A stretch of DNA of 64,000 nt from Rhabdophis nuchalis (lineage: Eukaryota; Chordata; Lepidosauria; Squamata; Natricidae), in contig CM077643.1 of assembly GCA_039707465.1 (NCBI GenBank), positions 40,258,605 to 40,322,604 of the forward strand. Direction: 5' to 3'. The stretch's first letter is position 1; each line of letters starts with the position of its first letter. The translations under genes and the position numbers were made by a program. Below, piece after piece: positions 32,293 through 43,245 of this stretch. The notes below the pieces were generated by a model that was not told the DNA's origin, did no database searches, and worked only from the letters and a program-made list of their open reading frames with translations.

Positions 32293-33040
32293 AATTGTAT
32301 TGATGGGACCCCCATTCTACATACGTTTAGTCTAATTTAGTGGGAAAGCTACCGCTACCCAGAACTAGGTTGGATGAACTAAGGGCCTGAGTCAACCTTC
32401 TTGCTCATTGTATATGATTAAGAGGTCATTTTTGTAATTTAATGAGCTAGAAGGGGGGGGGGGATGGCTTCAGGACTAAGCTGCAATCACCAAACAGTCT
32501 GCAATAATTGAAAGCTGTAATAAGAACTAAGAATAGAAGAAGTCTTTAAGTGGGGGGAAGAGGGTTCCAGTTCGTGTGCTTTATTCACCTTTGCTGAGAA
32601 TAAAGCACCTTTCCTTGTATTTATGACAAGAAAAGTAATGGAAGAGGTAATTTAATGGGTCTTTGCCCCTTCACCTCTCATTACTTTACACATAAAGGCC
32701 TAATCAGCAAAAAAAAAGGGAGGCTGGCAAGTGGAAAGCAGGCTCGGTGACTTAATTTGCCGCATAATCCATCTTGCTCAGTCACATAGAAAGCAGCTGG
32801 AAAAGAGAACTTTGATGGCACCAAACAATCTGATCAGATTCTGAATGTGAGTGAATCTATAGAATTCCCAGCCGAAGGATGAACAGTGGAAGAGATGAGC
32901 AGAGGAGTTTCTCCCCCACCTACTAAGCTTCCCTGATATTATTTTTTTGCTCTGTCCTATTTCTGTGGCATAATTTGCATAAAGGTTTTCTTTCAATCCG
33001 CCTGATATTTTAGAATGAACAGTTGATCCTTTAAAGGGGT
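32293..33040. other. Stretch without recognised gene or repeat
   Basis: Nothing supported. G11 run near 32454. Confidence 0.4.
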
Positions 33041-33087
33041 TCATGAGCTGAGAAAGAGCGTTGGTACTTACCTGATACGCCTCTTCT

Positions 33088-33216
33088 AATAAGGGGGGAG
33101 ATAGCATCCATGTATGGGTTCAACCTATCCACACTCTGATTGGACTGAGTCTGTTTAATAATTAATTAAGCGTGGTATATAACCCCCTTAAGAGTAGTCC
33201 CTCCCAGTTTATCGAC
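33088..33216. repeat. DIRS inverted terminal repeat (element 3' side)
   Basis: 'gatagcatccatgtatgggttcaacc' through 'ggtatataacccccttaagag' to 'cccagtttatcgac' is the reverse complement of 34213-34341 with a handful of differences. 'tatataa' may serve as a promoter TATA. Confidence 0.9.
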
Positions 33217-33352
33217 AAAGGGAATAATGACAGACTCGCCGGTAATCTCCAAATGTTTTAATGAAAGTCAAAGTAAGCCGATCGTTCTCAAACAAATAAT
33301 CAATACCCCAAACCAAGGAAAAAACGGCTGGGATGAACGAGACAAGGGATGG

Positions 33353-33447
33353 GCTGGATGCTATCTCCCCCCTTATTAGAAGAGGCGTATCAGGTAAGTA
33401 CCAACGCTCTTTCTCAATAAGGGTGGAGATAGCATCCATGTATGGGA
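33353..33447. repeat. DIRS internal complementary region
   Basis: 33355-33412 is the reverse complement of the outer left end (33058-33110, including 'gcgttggtacttacctgat'), and 33412-33447 ('ctcaataagggtggagatag...') is the reverse complement of the outer right end (34315-34347). It thus joins both element ends, the hallmark used to make the circular intermediate in DIRS models. Confidence 0.85.
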
Positions 33448-33519
33448 CATACCCAAGCCAAGCCACCACTCCAAAGGGAGGGGTCGAGAAAAGCCCAGCC
33501 ACTAACGACTGGATGTAAC

Positions 33520-34143
33520 GGCCCGCAATACTCGACGGCTGAAGTCAGCATCGGCCGAAGCGAATTTATCCATCTTATATACCCTGATGAAACGGGAATG
33601 AGATGACCAGGCTGCAGCGCGGCAAATCTCTTCCAGCGAAGCTTGCGTGGACCATGCCGAGGTGGTAGCTGCACTTCATGTGGAATGGGCTGTAATGCCC
33701 TCAGGGACGACCTCTTGAGAAACCTCATAGGTTTTGCCAATACACTTCCTGACCCACCTACCAATGCAGGGAACCGACACCTTGTGACCTAGGGAGGAAG
33801 GCAAAAAGGAAACAAACAAAGCCTCTGAACGCCAGAAAGCCGACGTGTGCCTTACATAGATCTCCAGAGCCCTGCGCACATCTAGCATGTGCCAGAGGTG
33901 CTCCTGAGGTTGTACCGGATCTGGAAAAAAATTGGGCAAGACAATCTCCTGGGCTCGGTGAAACCAGGAGCCCACCTTAGGCATGAACGAGGGATCTGGC
34001 CGCAGGACGACCCTGTCGGGGTGGAACATGCACAGGTCTTCCCTGACGGATAGTGCCTGTAGTTCCGAAATCCATCTGGCCGACACGATAGCGACGAGGA
34101 AGGTGACCTTCGAGGAGAGCAGTTGTAAAGGAACCTCATCCAA
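33520..34143 (-). pseudogene. DIRS tyrosine recombinase
   Basis: Open from 34143 to 33676 (155 codons): KVTFLVAIVSARWISELQAL (first catalytic Arg region), PDPSFMPKVGSWFHRAQEI, HLWHMLDVRRALEIYVRHTS, LFVSFLPSSLGHK and ITAHST (catalytic His). The next codon is TGA where the second catalytic Arg is expected (CGA to TGA would be a CpG change). After it the frame still reads ASLEEICRAAAWSS and RFIRVYKMDKF, which contains the nucleophile-type Tyr near 33582. The N-terminal part may be lost with the deletion. Confidence 0.8.
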
Positions 34144-34212
34144 GGGCTCAAATTCTCAGTAAATACAAATCAGCACAAAAGGAGATACCGGACTAGTCCA
34201 GAGCTGGACTGA

Positions 34213-34341
34213 GTCGAGAAACTGGGAGGGACTACTCGTAAGGGGGTTATATACCACGCTTAATTAATTATTAAACAGACTCAGTCCAATCAGAGTGTGG
34301 ATAGGTTGAACCCATACATGGATGCTATCTCTACCCTTATT
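34213..34341. repeat. DIRS inverted terminal repeat (element 5' side)
   Basis: Partner of 33088-33216: 'gtcgagaaactgggaggg' through 'ttatataccacgcttaattaatt' to 'ggatgctatctctaccc'. Confidence 0.9.
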
Positions 34342-34403
34342 GAGAATGGGTTCAGATCATTTGGAAAATGTGAATACCAGTGTGTAATTTAAAAGGCTAC
34401 CAT

Positions 34404-34866
34404 CAGTCTGTGGTGGGTTTCAAAATTTTATAGAACCTCTTCTGTAGGTGTGGCCTGCTTTGTGGGAGTGGCTTGCCAGCCATGTGACCAGGTGGGAGTG
34501 GCTTGCCAGCCATATGACTGGGTGGGCATGGCCAACTTGTAAAATGTGGTGAAACTCACTTAACAACGCTCTTGCTTAGCAACCAAAATTTTGGTTCAGA
34601 AGATCTGGAATTTGAATCACACAAGTTTTAAAGCTGTCAAGTTACAAGACCCTTGCACCCCTAACTCTTTAGAAAAAAAATCCCCAGGGGTGTTGACAGT
34701 TTTAAAACTTGTGGACTTCAACTCCCAGAATTTCTCCTCTCGCTCTTCCATCTTGTTGATGTGCGGATGGATGGGTGGAGGGAGCTGGAACCGGTTCTAA
34801 ACAGCACTGTAGATTGGTGGAATCTCTTCTATAGAAGAGGTTAGAACTGGCAGGAACCCACCCCTG
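34404..34866. mobile_element. hAT non-autonomous element (CAGTGGTGGG family)
   Basis: Left 'ctgtggtgggtttc' and right 'gaacccacccctg' match the ends of 25793-26257, and 'gcttagcaaccaaaattttgg' is the shared interior in the opposite sense. Target duplication is not clear because a CCAT repeat expands at the right flank. Confidence 0.6.
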
Positions 34867-34869
34867 CCG

Positions 34870-34930
34870 TCCGTCCGTCCATCCATCCATCCATCCATCC
34901 ATCCATCCATCCATCCATCCATCCATCCAT
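34870..34930. repeat. (CCAT)n microsatellite
   Basis: CCGT units grading into about 13 CCAT units. Confidence 0.95.
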
Positions 34931-34939
34931 ATCTCATTC

Positions 34940-35112
34940 ACTTTCCCTTCCCTTCCCTTCCCTTCCCTATCTCTTTCTTTATTTTTTTTTCTTTCTTTCT
35001 TTCTTTCTTTCTCCCTTCCCTTCCTTCCTTCCTTCCTTCATTTCTTTCTTTCTTTTTCTTTTCTTTCTTGTCTCCCTTCCCTCTCTTTTTCTCTCTCTCT
35101 CTCTCCCTTCTC
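34940..35112. repeat. Polypyrimidine tract (CCTT, CTTT, CT repeats)
   Basis: About 170 bp almost entirely C/T on the plus strand, in successive CCCTT, TTTC, TTCC and CT blocks. Confidence 0.9.
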
Positions 35113-35129
35113 TTTGGATGAAGCCGGTG

Positions 35130-35735
35130 TACTTACCCCTCCCCCGCTCTTCCCTTCCTGTTCTTTATCAGGGAGGCACGTTCCAGTACAGGGGAGTTTC
35201 CACCCCCTCTCCTTCCTTCTCCTAACAAGCATTTAGCTTTCCTAAAGCCATTTGGCTGCAGCCCTTTCCCCAAACTCCACCAAGACTGCAATTGATCACA
35301 CCATGGCTTATGGCTGCCAGGATTGGCCGCTAGCCAATTGGTTGGCAGCTAATTGTCCCGGTTGGCAAAAAAACAAGGAGGAACCATCCTTTGGCAAATG
35401 GGCTGCACTGAAACGCATGGGATGGAGGGGCTGTGGCTCATTTTCCATGGCGAATGGGTGAGGGTGTGTCAGCTGAGTAGAAAAGTGAGATGAAAATCGC
35501 TGGCGGAGAAGAAGGCATGGCTAAGGTTAGGAGACAAAAAGTCCTAGACCCTCTGGATGGAAACTCTGGAAAGTTTAGAAGGCATAAAATAGAAATATAT
35601 CATTGAAATATGAGCTCAGCTCCAGGACAAACTCAGCATAGTCACACATCCAGAATTACTCACCCTTTAAAGACCCAGACCATGGTTGCAGATTCCAAAA
35701 TGTTGTATGGTGAGCTGAATGCTCCAGCAACATAT
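35130..35735. other. Stretch without recognised gene or repeat
   Basis: A GC-richer part around 35250-35460 with no supported gene. Confidence 0.4.
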
Positions 35736-35742
35736 AACAAGC

Positions 35743-36300
35743 TGTTCTGTCCACGGCCTCCGAATAAACAATAACACAGGATTGGTTGTTGGCCACTGTT
35801 AATTGAGCAAGATAACAAGTCCTTTGGCTGAGAGCCCAGACAACTTACGTCACAAGGCTCAGCTCTGCAGCGACCGGTCACACAGATATACAAAACTCCT
35901 TCAGAAAACAGGCATGGCTTGAATTCACAGACAGACGTTCATGGGTCCTTTCCGAATGGTTGTTTCCTGCAAATGTCCCCTCCCATCGCCTCACCTATAA
36001 GCTCTCTTTGGAGGGGCCAATCAACAACCACCTGGTGCTTAATCACCATCTGTGAGGCTGCCCACAGAGTTGCTGCTTCCGCTTCTCAGCTCTTCTTACT
36101 CTAGCATCAGGGACAAACTGCCTTTGATCCTCCCCACTGCTCCATGCTTCAGGTGCCTCCTGGTGGCCAACCAGCCTCTCTGGTTCCTGCTCTGACTCTG
36201 AACACCCCCAGGGTCTTCCTCAGCTTCCAGGGCAGACTCATATTGTTCCTCACTATCAGAGTCCATCAGCAGCTCAGCCGGTCCCTTCTGGGCCACAACA
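35743..36300 (-). mobile_element. Solo LTR with 6-bp target duplication
   Basis: On the minus strand it starts TGTTGTGGCCCAG and ends GGACAGAACA, matching the ends of 21973-22515. ACAAGC flanks both sides on the plus strand (35737-35742, 36301-36306). Shared interior: 'gactctgatagtgaggaac' versus 'attcagacagtgaggagg'. Clearly diverged from the first copy. Confidence 0.8.
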
Positions 36301-36490
36301 ACAAGCTATGCAAATCATTTATTTATTTATTTATTTTTCATATTTATAACCCGCTTCCATCTCACAACAAGGGACTCGGGGCGGCGAACATAGAATTAAA
36401 TCAATAAATACAAAATACAAATACATAGATATTAGATGCCTGTGTTGTAACCGTTTTTAAAACCCTCGTTTATAATTGGCGGTGCTGGGG

Positions 36491-37429
36491 TTACGCAAGG
36501 CCGGCTAGTTGAAAGAAGTGAGTCTTAAGACATTTGCGGAAGAGGCGGAGGTCAGGAATGGTGCGGATTTCAGGGGGCATGTCGTTCCAAAGGGCCGGCC
36601 CTGCCACAGAGAAGGCCCTCCCCCTGGGCGCCGCCAGTCGACATTGCCCGACCGACGGCACCCTGAGGAGGCCCTCTCTGTGGGAGCGTGTCGGTCCCAG
36701 GGATGTATGGGGCAGGAGACGGTCTTGCAGATAGCTAGGTCCCGAGCCATGGAGCGTTTTGAAGATGGTCGTTAGGACCTTGAAGCGCACCCGAAAGACC
36801 ACAGGAAGCCAGTGGAGCTCGCGTAGGACAGGTGTTATATGGGAGTGTTTAGGCGCTCCCGTAATTATCCGTGCGGCCGCGTCCTGGACTAACTGTAGTC
36901 TTCGGGTGCACTTCAAGGGAAGCCCCATGTAGAGAGCATTGCAATAGTCAAGTCGAGATGTGACGAGTGCTTGAGTGACTGTGCGTAAGGCTCCCCGATC
37001 CAGTAAGGGACGCAATTGGTGCATCAGGCGTACCTGATGGAATGCCCCCCTGGCCACGGCCGCCACCTGGTCTTCCATAGTCAGCCGGGAGTCCAGGAGG
37101 ACACCTAGATTGCGTGCCTTCTCCACAGGGGCTGGTGTTTCGCCCCCAATGGCCAGAGTTGGAATAATCTGGCTGAAACGGGGTGCCGGAAGCCACAGCC
37201 ACTCAGTCTTGGACGGGTTGAGCCTGAATTTGTTACTACCCATCCAGATCCGTACAGCCTCCAAGCACCGGGACATAACCTCGACGGCATCATTGGGGTG
37301 GTCCGGGGTGGATATGTACAGCTGGGTATCATCAGCGTACAGATGATATCCCACCCCGAAACCACGGATGATCTCACCCAGCGGCTTCATATATATGTTG
37401 AACAGCAGGGGCGAGAGGACTGACTCCAC
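36491..37429 (-). CDS. L2 ORF2 3' part: RT catalytic box + C-terminal domain
   Basis: 312 codons in a shifted frame: [30 protein letters not shown] (catalytic Asp pair), [17 protein letters not shown] region, [29 protein letters not shown] and [16 protein letters not shown] to LAGLA-stop. No further stop. Confidence 0.88.
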   Translation of the reverse strand: MESVLSPLLFNIYMKPLGEIIRGFGVGYHLYADDTQLYISTPDHPNDAVEVMSRCLEAVRIWMGSNKFRLNPSKTEWLWLPAPRFSQIIPTLAIGGETPAPVEKARNLGVLLDSRLTMEDQVAAVARGAFHQVRLMHQLRPLLDRGALRTVTQALVTSRLDYCNALYMGLPLKCTRRLQLVQDAAARIITGAPKHSHITPVLRELHWLPVVFRVRFKVLTTIFKTLHGSGPSYLQDRLLPHTSLGPTRSHREGLLRVPSVGQCRLAAPRGRAFSVAGPALWNDMPPEIRTIPDLRLFRKCLKTHFFQLAGLA

Positions 37430-39368
37430 ATAAGAGGGATCTAGAAGTCGACCTCTTCCCCCCCGTCAACACATATTGTGACCGACCAGAGAGGTAGGAC
37501 GAGAACCACCGTAAAACGGTGCCTCTCAGCCCCAACCCCCCCAGTCGGCGTAATAGGATACCATGGTCGATGGTATCAAAAGCCGCTGAGAGGTCTAATA
37601 GGACTAGGATAGAGGAAAATCCTCTATCTCGTGCCCTCCAGAGATCATCGACCAATGCGACCAATGCCGTCTCGGTACTGTGCCCGGGTCGGAAGCCAGA
37701 CTGGCGCGAATCTAGATAGTCAACTTCATCCAAGTGTCGTGGAAACTGTTGGGCCACCACACTCTCAACAACCTTCACTAGAAAGTGGAGGTTGGAGATG
37801 GGACGATAGTTTTCTAATAATGCCGGATCCAGGGACGGCTTCTTTAGGAGGGGCCTCACCACCGCCTCTTTCAAGATGGTAGGTAAGGACCCCTCACTCA
37901 GAGATGCGTTGACAATGCCCTGAAGCCAGCCTCGTGTCGTCTCCCAGGATTCCAGTACAAGCCAGGAGGGACACGGGTCCAGTAAACATGTGGTGGCCCT
38001 GAGTCTCTTTGACAGCTTGTCCATATCTTTGATAGTAACAAAGTCAAACTCCTCCCACAATGGTGTCTCAAGAGCTGCTTTGGCACTCTCGACAGGGCTA
38101 TTGACAATGGAGGGTAACTCGCTTCGAATCCGAGTGATTTTCTGCTGCAGATAAATCCCAAATTCCTCTGCTCGACCCTGTAAAGAGGCTTCCCGCGGCC
38201 TCTGTTGGAGGAGGGAGCGGGTTACCTTAAACAGGGTGGCAGGGCAGTTTTCTGCGGATGCAATAAGTGTGGCACAATATTCACGTTTGGCCAGCCTTAT
38301 TGCCACTAAATAAGTCCTAATGTGGTCTCTTATTAGTGTTCGGTCGGATTCAGAGCGAGATGATCTCCATCTGCTCTCTAGGCGTCTCCTGTGGCGTTTC
38401 ATCCCCCTGAGCTCCTCGGTAAACCAAGGGGCCCAGGTGGTTTGTCGCCGCAAGAGAGGCCGCAAGGGCGCGACTCGGTCCAAGGCCCCGGCGGCCGCAC
38501 TTAACCATGCAGTCACTAGGTCCTCAGCCGAGTCGCGGAGCAAGTCCGCAGGAATTGGCCCAAGCTCCTTCTGGAACCTTAACGGGTCCATCAGGAGCCT
38601 GGGGCGGAACCATATAGGGATGTTTGGTTCCGCCTCCTCACAGTGAGGTGTGGCGGTCAGAAAGTCGAGCCGAAGGAGAGCGTGATCTGTCCATGACAGG
38701 GGTGTGATGACTAAATCCCCTACTCCCAGATCACTACTCCACTGACCCAAGACGAAGATGAGATCCAAAGTGTGTCCGCCCTCATGAGTAGGGCCTAGAA
38801 CTACCTGAGTCAGGTCCATGGCTGTCATGGAAACCATGAACTCCCGAGCTACACCAGAGGTCTCACCTGCAGATGGCAGGTTAAAATCCCCCATGACTAC
38901 AAGTCTGGGGGTTTCAACCGCCACCCCGGCTATAACCTCAAGCAGCGCGGGCAGGGCTGTTGTTGTATAGCGAGGAGCCAGGTATACAACTAACACGCCC
39001 AACTGCCTCCCTAGGCCCCACTTCACAAGGAGGGACTCACACCCGGTCGTCTGAGGGACTGTGGTCTCCTTTGGCTCAAGACCTTCCCTAACCATGATCG
39101 CCACTCCCCCACCCCTCCCTAAGACCCTGGGCTGATGGAAGGCTCGGTATCCTGGTGGGCACATTCCTACGAGGGGATGTCCTCCCTCGTGGCCCAACCA
39201 GGTTTCCGTAATGCCAATCAGGTCCGGGTCCCCCTCCAACACAAGGTCATGTAAGAGAGGGGCTTTTAGTACCACGGACCTGGCGTTGCATAGCATCAGT
39301 CCAAGGCCCCGGGTCTGCGGTTCTTGCTCACCTAGTCTGCGATGAAGGAAAGGGGAGTTGGAGCGCAC
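37374..39368 (-). CDS. L2 ORF2 5' part: AP endonuclease + RT N-half
   Basis: 664 codons. Endonuclease motifs: [55 protein letters not shown] and LSWTDHALL (catalytic D/H region). [68 protein letters not shown]. The last about 15 codons are out of frame because about 11 bp are missing at 37415-37425, where sister copies encode CGVPQGSV; this removes the PQG box. Confidence 0.88.
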   Translation of the reverse strand: MRSNSPFLHRRLGEQEPQTRGLGLMLCNARSVVLKAPLLHDLVLEGDPDLIGITETWLGHEGGHPLVGMCPPGYRAFHQPRVLGRGGGVAIMVREGLEPKETTVPQTTGCESLLVKWGLGRQLGVLVVYLAPRYTTTALPALLEVIAGVAVETPRLVVMGDFNLPSAGETSGVAREFMVSMTAMDLTQVVLGPTHEGGHTLDLIFVLGQWSSDLGVGDLVITPLSWTDHALLRLDFLTATPHCEEAEPNIPIWFRPRLLMDPLRFQKELGPIPADLLRDSAEDLVTAWLSAAAGALDRVAPLRPLLRRQTTWAPWFTEELRGMKRHRRRLESRWRSSRSESDRTLIRDHIRTYLVAIRLAKREYCATLIASAENCPATLFKVTRSLLQQRPREASLQGRAEEFGIYLQQKITRIRSELPSIVNSPVESAKAALETPLWEEFDFVTIKDMDKLSKRLRATTCLLDPCPSWLVLESWETTRGWLQGIVNASLSEGSLPTILKEAVVRPLLKKPSLDPALLENYRPISNLHFLVKVVESVVAQQFPRHLDEVDYLDSRQSGFRPGHSTETALVALVDDLWRARDRGFSSILVLLDLSAAFDTIDHGILLRRLGGLGLRGTVLRWFSSYLSGRSQYVLTGGKRSTSRSLLCGVSPLAPAVQHIYEAAG

Positions 39369-39420
39369 ATTGAGATGAGAAGGGCAGAAGAAGGCCAGAG
39401 AGTGCCTGAAGGGACAGAGA

Positions 39421-40440
39421 GGAAAGGTTAAAAAATAGAAAACCTAAAACATTACATGACTTAGAAGGAAACAAGGTAGAATATATAAAGCATAGAATCA
39501 TAGAGAGTTAGTGGTTAACTGAAGCAGCATAGACACTAGGCACACCATAGTCTTTCCTTAGGCACCAGGCCAGTTAAGTGACTTTAGGCCAGTCACTATT
39601 TCCTCACTTAGGAAGAAGGCAACAACAAACTACCTTCAGAGGAGAAGGAGACTCGAAAATCTGTTTTGTGCTTTATATTTGCCCCAAAATACTAATATGG
39701 ACCAATTATCATGTTTTGGAGTATAAGAACAGTTGACAATGCCTTTCGTGTATTTCCAGCCCATTGCCTGTGTACTAACATTCTCCATCATAAGCTATTT
39801 TAATACCCTCTGAGTGATTAGTCTAATACCATTCAAAGAAGTGATATCCCAAGCTCTGGTTGGCTACAGCACCCCCCTCTTTTCCTCCAATGGCACTGCT
39901 TGCTCTCAGATGGCCTGCAGCTTCTTTTCATGTTTCTTCCAACTGATATTATAACAACCCATAAAGATAATGGATTCCAATGACATCTTCTGGCCATCAT
40001 ATTTTTCCCTGGGTTTTCATCCAACACTCCTCCTTTTGAGGATTCTCTGAAGTTGCTTGTTTTCTAGCAGACATTTCATTACCCAAATTAGGTAACATCA
40101 CTGATTTGTTACCTGGTTTGTTACCTGATGATGTTACTCTAACTCCAACCCTAACTGATTACGTTACCTAGTTTGGTTAATGGATTGTCTGCAAGAAAAC
40201 AGCCAAGCTCAGAGAGTGCCAAGGTCCCCTCATGTCATCCCTGAGCTAGAAATATTCTCCTTTATTAGTGCACCTCCCTTTAATCCTTATACCTTCTTGT
40301 AGACACCATTTGGTTTCCACCCAGGTTGGAAAAAATATAGTTCTTTTGGTTGCCACTGTATAGCATTGGTTCCTTCTTTTCTCTCTAAGTTACAACATAG
40401 GAATGTTGGAACATAACTAAAATGTCAAGAAATGCTGCTC
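39421..40440. other. Stretch without recognised gene or repeat
   Basis: Near 40020-40210, 'tagcagacatttcattaccc' and 'taacatcactgatttgttacc' look like a decayed dispersed repeat ('gcagacatttcattaccaaa' also occurs at 20355). No gene. Confidence 0.4.
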
Positions 40441-40458
40441 CTTTGTTCTTCCTTGCTA

Positions 40459-40901
40459 CAGAGTTTCTGCGGAACTACAGTGCAATGACAGATGAACAAA
40501 GGAATGATGAAATGCTGAATTCCCTTTGCTTTATCATAATAGCATCAAAGGGACAATGGTATAATAAGAGGACAGAAGAAAAATTCTGGCTTAGTGCCAA
40601 AGGACAGAAAGTGGGAAAGGAGTGGAAAGGCATACATATCTACACACATTTGGGGAAACAAAGAAAAAGCATAGGATGTGGAGTGGATATGGAGGAAGGA
40701 ACAGTCCCTAAAATTAAACAGCAAGTAGTAGATAGACTGTATGGTTCTTACTGTACAGAGAACTACATTGATAGGAATGGTGAGAAGCAGGGAAACAACC
40801 AATCGGGTTCTCTAGTGGCTGTAGGTCAGACTGAGCACAAATCTTCTCCCATTGTGAAATCACCGCAGCCCAGGTTGGAATTTGTTAAATTGACTTTATG
40901 A
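40459..40901 (+). other. Possible exon or chance open frame
   Basis: A pyrimidine-rich stretch ending 'ttccttgctacag' (splice-acceptor-like) precedes an open frame that reads FLRNYSAMTDEQRNDEMLNS and runs about 145 codons to TGA at 40901. It is not similar to any transposon protein I recognise, and no donor site is obvious. It could equally be chance; I do not name a product. Confidence 0.2.
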
Positions 40902-41710
40902 TGAGCCAGGAAATGAGCAACAATACAGATTTGCCCTGAGGTACAACGTCAGGAACAGGTAGATTAAGATGAGAAATAGTCACTAAAAGAAAATTTTAAT
41001 AAATATGAGAGTAGAAATCAAAATTGTGATATTAAAAAAAAGTTTATTTTAAATAAAACTTGTTTTTAGAAAATCAACTTTGCATGAAAACTAGCATCTT
41101 GTTCTCCTCAGCATCTGTAGCAGGTAATGGTTAAATTGTAAGGCTTTCACAAGAGAGACCCCAGCTCAAGTCCTCATCCAGTGACGGAGTTTGCTCAGTG
41201 ACCAGGGGCCATCTCTCAGAGGAACCTACATCATAATTTTGTTGAAGGAGAAACTTATAAGAACCTCGCCTATCCTCAGAAGAAAGACGATAAATGCAGA
41301 AAGCAATATTAATTCTTACTATATCCATATACTGTATTAGGCTGGGATCTGCATATCTGATCAATTCACACAGAGAATTCCAATTCAGGGAAGGGAATTA
41401 GAAAATAATTGCAAGCAGGAATACAGTCTGTTCCAGAAATGAACTTGGCAAAACTGAATTGCACTTCAACAATATTTCAAGGAGCCCAGGGTTATCCATT
41501 CCTGCCTTAGTATAACTGAACCACAGGTGTGTGAAACTAATCAAATATTCTTCCTCCATTTAGCCGTGTTTTAATTTCAAAGTGTATTTTCTTAATTTTA
41601 GATGATACACCCTTGAGATAAGATCTGATGTAGTTGTTATTTATAAGCTATAGTATTCCTAATGAAAGGAGGAGGAGGAGGAGGAGGAAGAGGATATTAT
41701 AATTTCATTT
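40902..41710. other. Stretch without recognised gene or repeat
   Basis: AT-rich. A short (GGA)n lies at 41671-41690. Confidence 0.4.
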
Positions 41711-42175
41711 TATACTAGAGTATTCCCAAGGGACTCCTGGTGGCATTCAACATAAAACATGAAATGAAACACAGAATAACAATTACCCAGCAGTATCATG
41801 CATTTCTAGAATTATACTAACATAGGAAACTCCCAACTATAAGGTTTAACCATTAAAGGCTCGACTGAACAGCAATGTTTTCACTGCCTTCTTACATCCT
41901 AGGAGGAAGGAAACCATTTGAATATCTGGAGAAAGCTATTCCAGAGGGTGAGGACTGCCACAGAGAAGACTTGACTTCTGGCCCCTAAAGTATTTGTCAT
42001 AATGGGCCATAATGAACACTCAACTCCATCTGCCAACAAAGCCAAGACATTGTCAGGAGGAAATAAAAAAGGGGAACTACATCTTGTAAGCAACAGACAG
42101 GCTAATTACCAAAGCAATAGAATTATCCCTAAGGACCATGAAAGGCTGGCAGGTATTCAAACCACAACTGTACAA
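41711..42175 (-). pseudogene. Old L2-like LINE 3' end
   Basis: Minus strand reads SQVFSVAVLTLWNSFLQIF, comparable to [17 protein letters not shown]; the plus-strand side has 'attcccaagggactcctggtggc', a decayed L2 3' UTR signature. Confidence 0.5.
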
Positions 42176-42225
42176 TCCCATTGAAAAAAGGGGATCTGAG
42201 AGACTGATGGTTTGCCCAACTTCTG

Positions 42226-42310
42226 CTAGATGTAGCAATAGCAATACCACTAAGATTTATATACTGCCTCATAGTGTTTTGCAGCCCTCTCTAAATAGTT
42301 TACAAAGTCA
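42226..42310 (-). mobile_element. tRNA-derived SINE 3' end
   Basis: 'agcaatagcaataccactaag' and 'tgcagccctctctaaatagtttacaaagtcag' are the reverse of the 'gtaaac.acttagagaggg' to 'gctattgctatt' tail. Confidence 0.7.
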
Positions 42311-42311
42311 G

Positions 42312-42400
42312 TGTCATGGTTCCAAGTAATGTCCCCAATCAATTCAAGACTCTGAGGCTGTGGCTTTTCTCAAAGATCCTGTTTATTAGGTACATCATAT
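42312..42400 (-). mobile_element. LTR-like fragment related to 18240-18522
   Basis: 'catggttccaagtaatgtcccc', 'aagactctgaggctgtggc' and 'tcaaagatcctgtttattagg' align with the reverse complement of the end of the 18240 repeat. Confidence 0.4.
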
Positions 42401-42562
42401 TGGGACAGTCAAATGTAAAACCAATTCTGAATAATTCCTGTTCTTTGGTAAAGAATAGATATTTTCACCACCCCCTTATGTCACAGGTCATGTTAACCAA
42501 CTAAATAGGTAATGAACTTCTAATCACTCCCTCCTGCCGTTAATGGGGCACGTTCAGCTGAC

Positions 42563-42640
42563 CTTTATTTATTTTATTTATTATATTTATACCCCGCCCT
42601 TCTCCAAGCGGACCCAGGGCGGCGCCCTGGGTCCTTGGTT
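42563..42640 (-). mobile_element. L2 LINE 3' tail
   Basis: 'tttatttattttatttattatatttataccccgcccttctcc' (in part) and 'gacccagggcggcg'. Confidence 0.65.
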
Positions 42641-42649
42641 CTCAAGAGC

Positions 42650-42985
42650 CTTATCATTGTTATGTCTGGCAGTGTAGAGGAAAACGAGGGAGTCAAACTA
42701 TTCTCCAAGGCACCCGGGGGCAGGACAAGAAGCAATGGGTGGAAACTTATCAAGGAGAGAAGCAATTTAGAACTAAGGAGAAATTTCCTGACAGTTAGAA
42801 CAATTAACCTCTGGAGCAGTTTGCCTCCAGAAGTTGTGAATGCCCCAACCCTGGAAGTCTTTAAAAAGATGTTAGATAGCCATTTGTCTGAAATGGTATA
42901 AGGTTCCTGCCCACGCAGGGGTGTTGGACTAGAAGACCTACAAGGTCCCTTCCAACTCTGCTATTTTATTGTATTCTATTCTATT
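42650..42985 (+). mobile_element. CR1 LINE 3' fragment
   Basis: Encodes VKLFSKAPGGRTRSNGWKLI, RSNLELRRNFLTVRTINLW, SLPPEVVNAPTLEVFKKML and HLSEMV-stop, then 'ggttggactagaagaccta'-type 3' UTR and a TATTC repeat. 5' truncated. Confidence 0.85.
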
Positions 42986-43083
42986 CTATATTCTTCACAT
43001 CTCCCCCCCTGCCCCATATGCATGGCAACTTAGAAATGAAGCAACATAAAGGCTTCAGCTAGAGACATTTCAAGAGTTGACAG

Positions 43084-43245
43084 TCAGCATATTGGCCCCA
43101 ACAATCTGGATCCTCCTTTGACTGACCTTGGAAGGACGGAATGCTGAGTCAACCTTGAGCTGGTGAGAATCAAAGTGCTGGCAGTTGGCAGAATTAGCCT
43201 GTAATACTGCATTCTAACCACTGAGCCACACCACCTTATGGTATC
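43084..43245 (-). mobile_element. tRNA-derived SINE 5' half
   Basis: 'ggacggaatgctgagtcaacc' to 'attctaaccactgagccacacc' is the reverse of the SINE head and B box. Confidence 0.65.

Larger units (their letters stand above)
33058..34347 (-). mobile_element. DIRS-type retroelement, internally deleted
   Basis: Inverted terminal repeats of about 129 bp (33088-33216 and 34213-34341) enclose a tyrosine-recombinase gene and an internal complementary region. This layout is specific to DIRS-like retrotransposons, which use a tyrosine recombinase in place of an integrase. Gag, RT, RNase H and methylase are missing: the recombinase begins almost directly after the right-hand repeat. Complete DIRS elements are several kb, so this roughly 1.3-kb copy is a deletion derivative. 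Confidence 0.85.
36318..39420 (-). mobile_element. L2-clade LINE, nearly full length
   Basis: 3' UTR at 36318-36490 with TTTAT tail, 'acccgcttccatctc' and 'gggactcggggcggcg'. Coding runs to 39368 and short 5' UTR-like sequence follows. It contains both endonuclease and RT, unlike the other L2 copies here except the one at the window end. Confidence 0.88.

Noticed and set aside
34937..35112. Polypyrimidine tract as a splice or regulatory signal
   Set aside because: It is a compound microsatellite beside a CCAT repeat with no exon near it.
36096..36296. 66-codon frame DSDSEEQYESALEAEED
   Set aside because: Part of a solo LTR; similarity to the 21973 LTR explains it.
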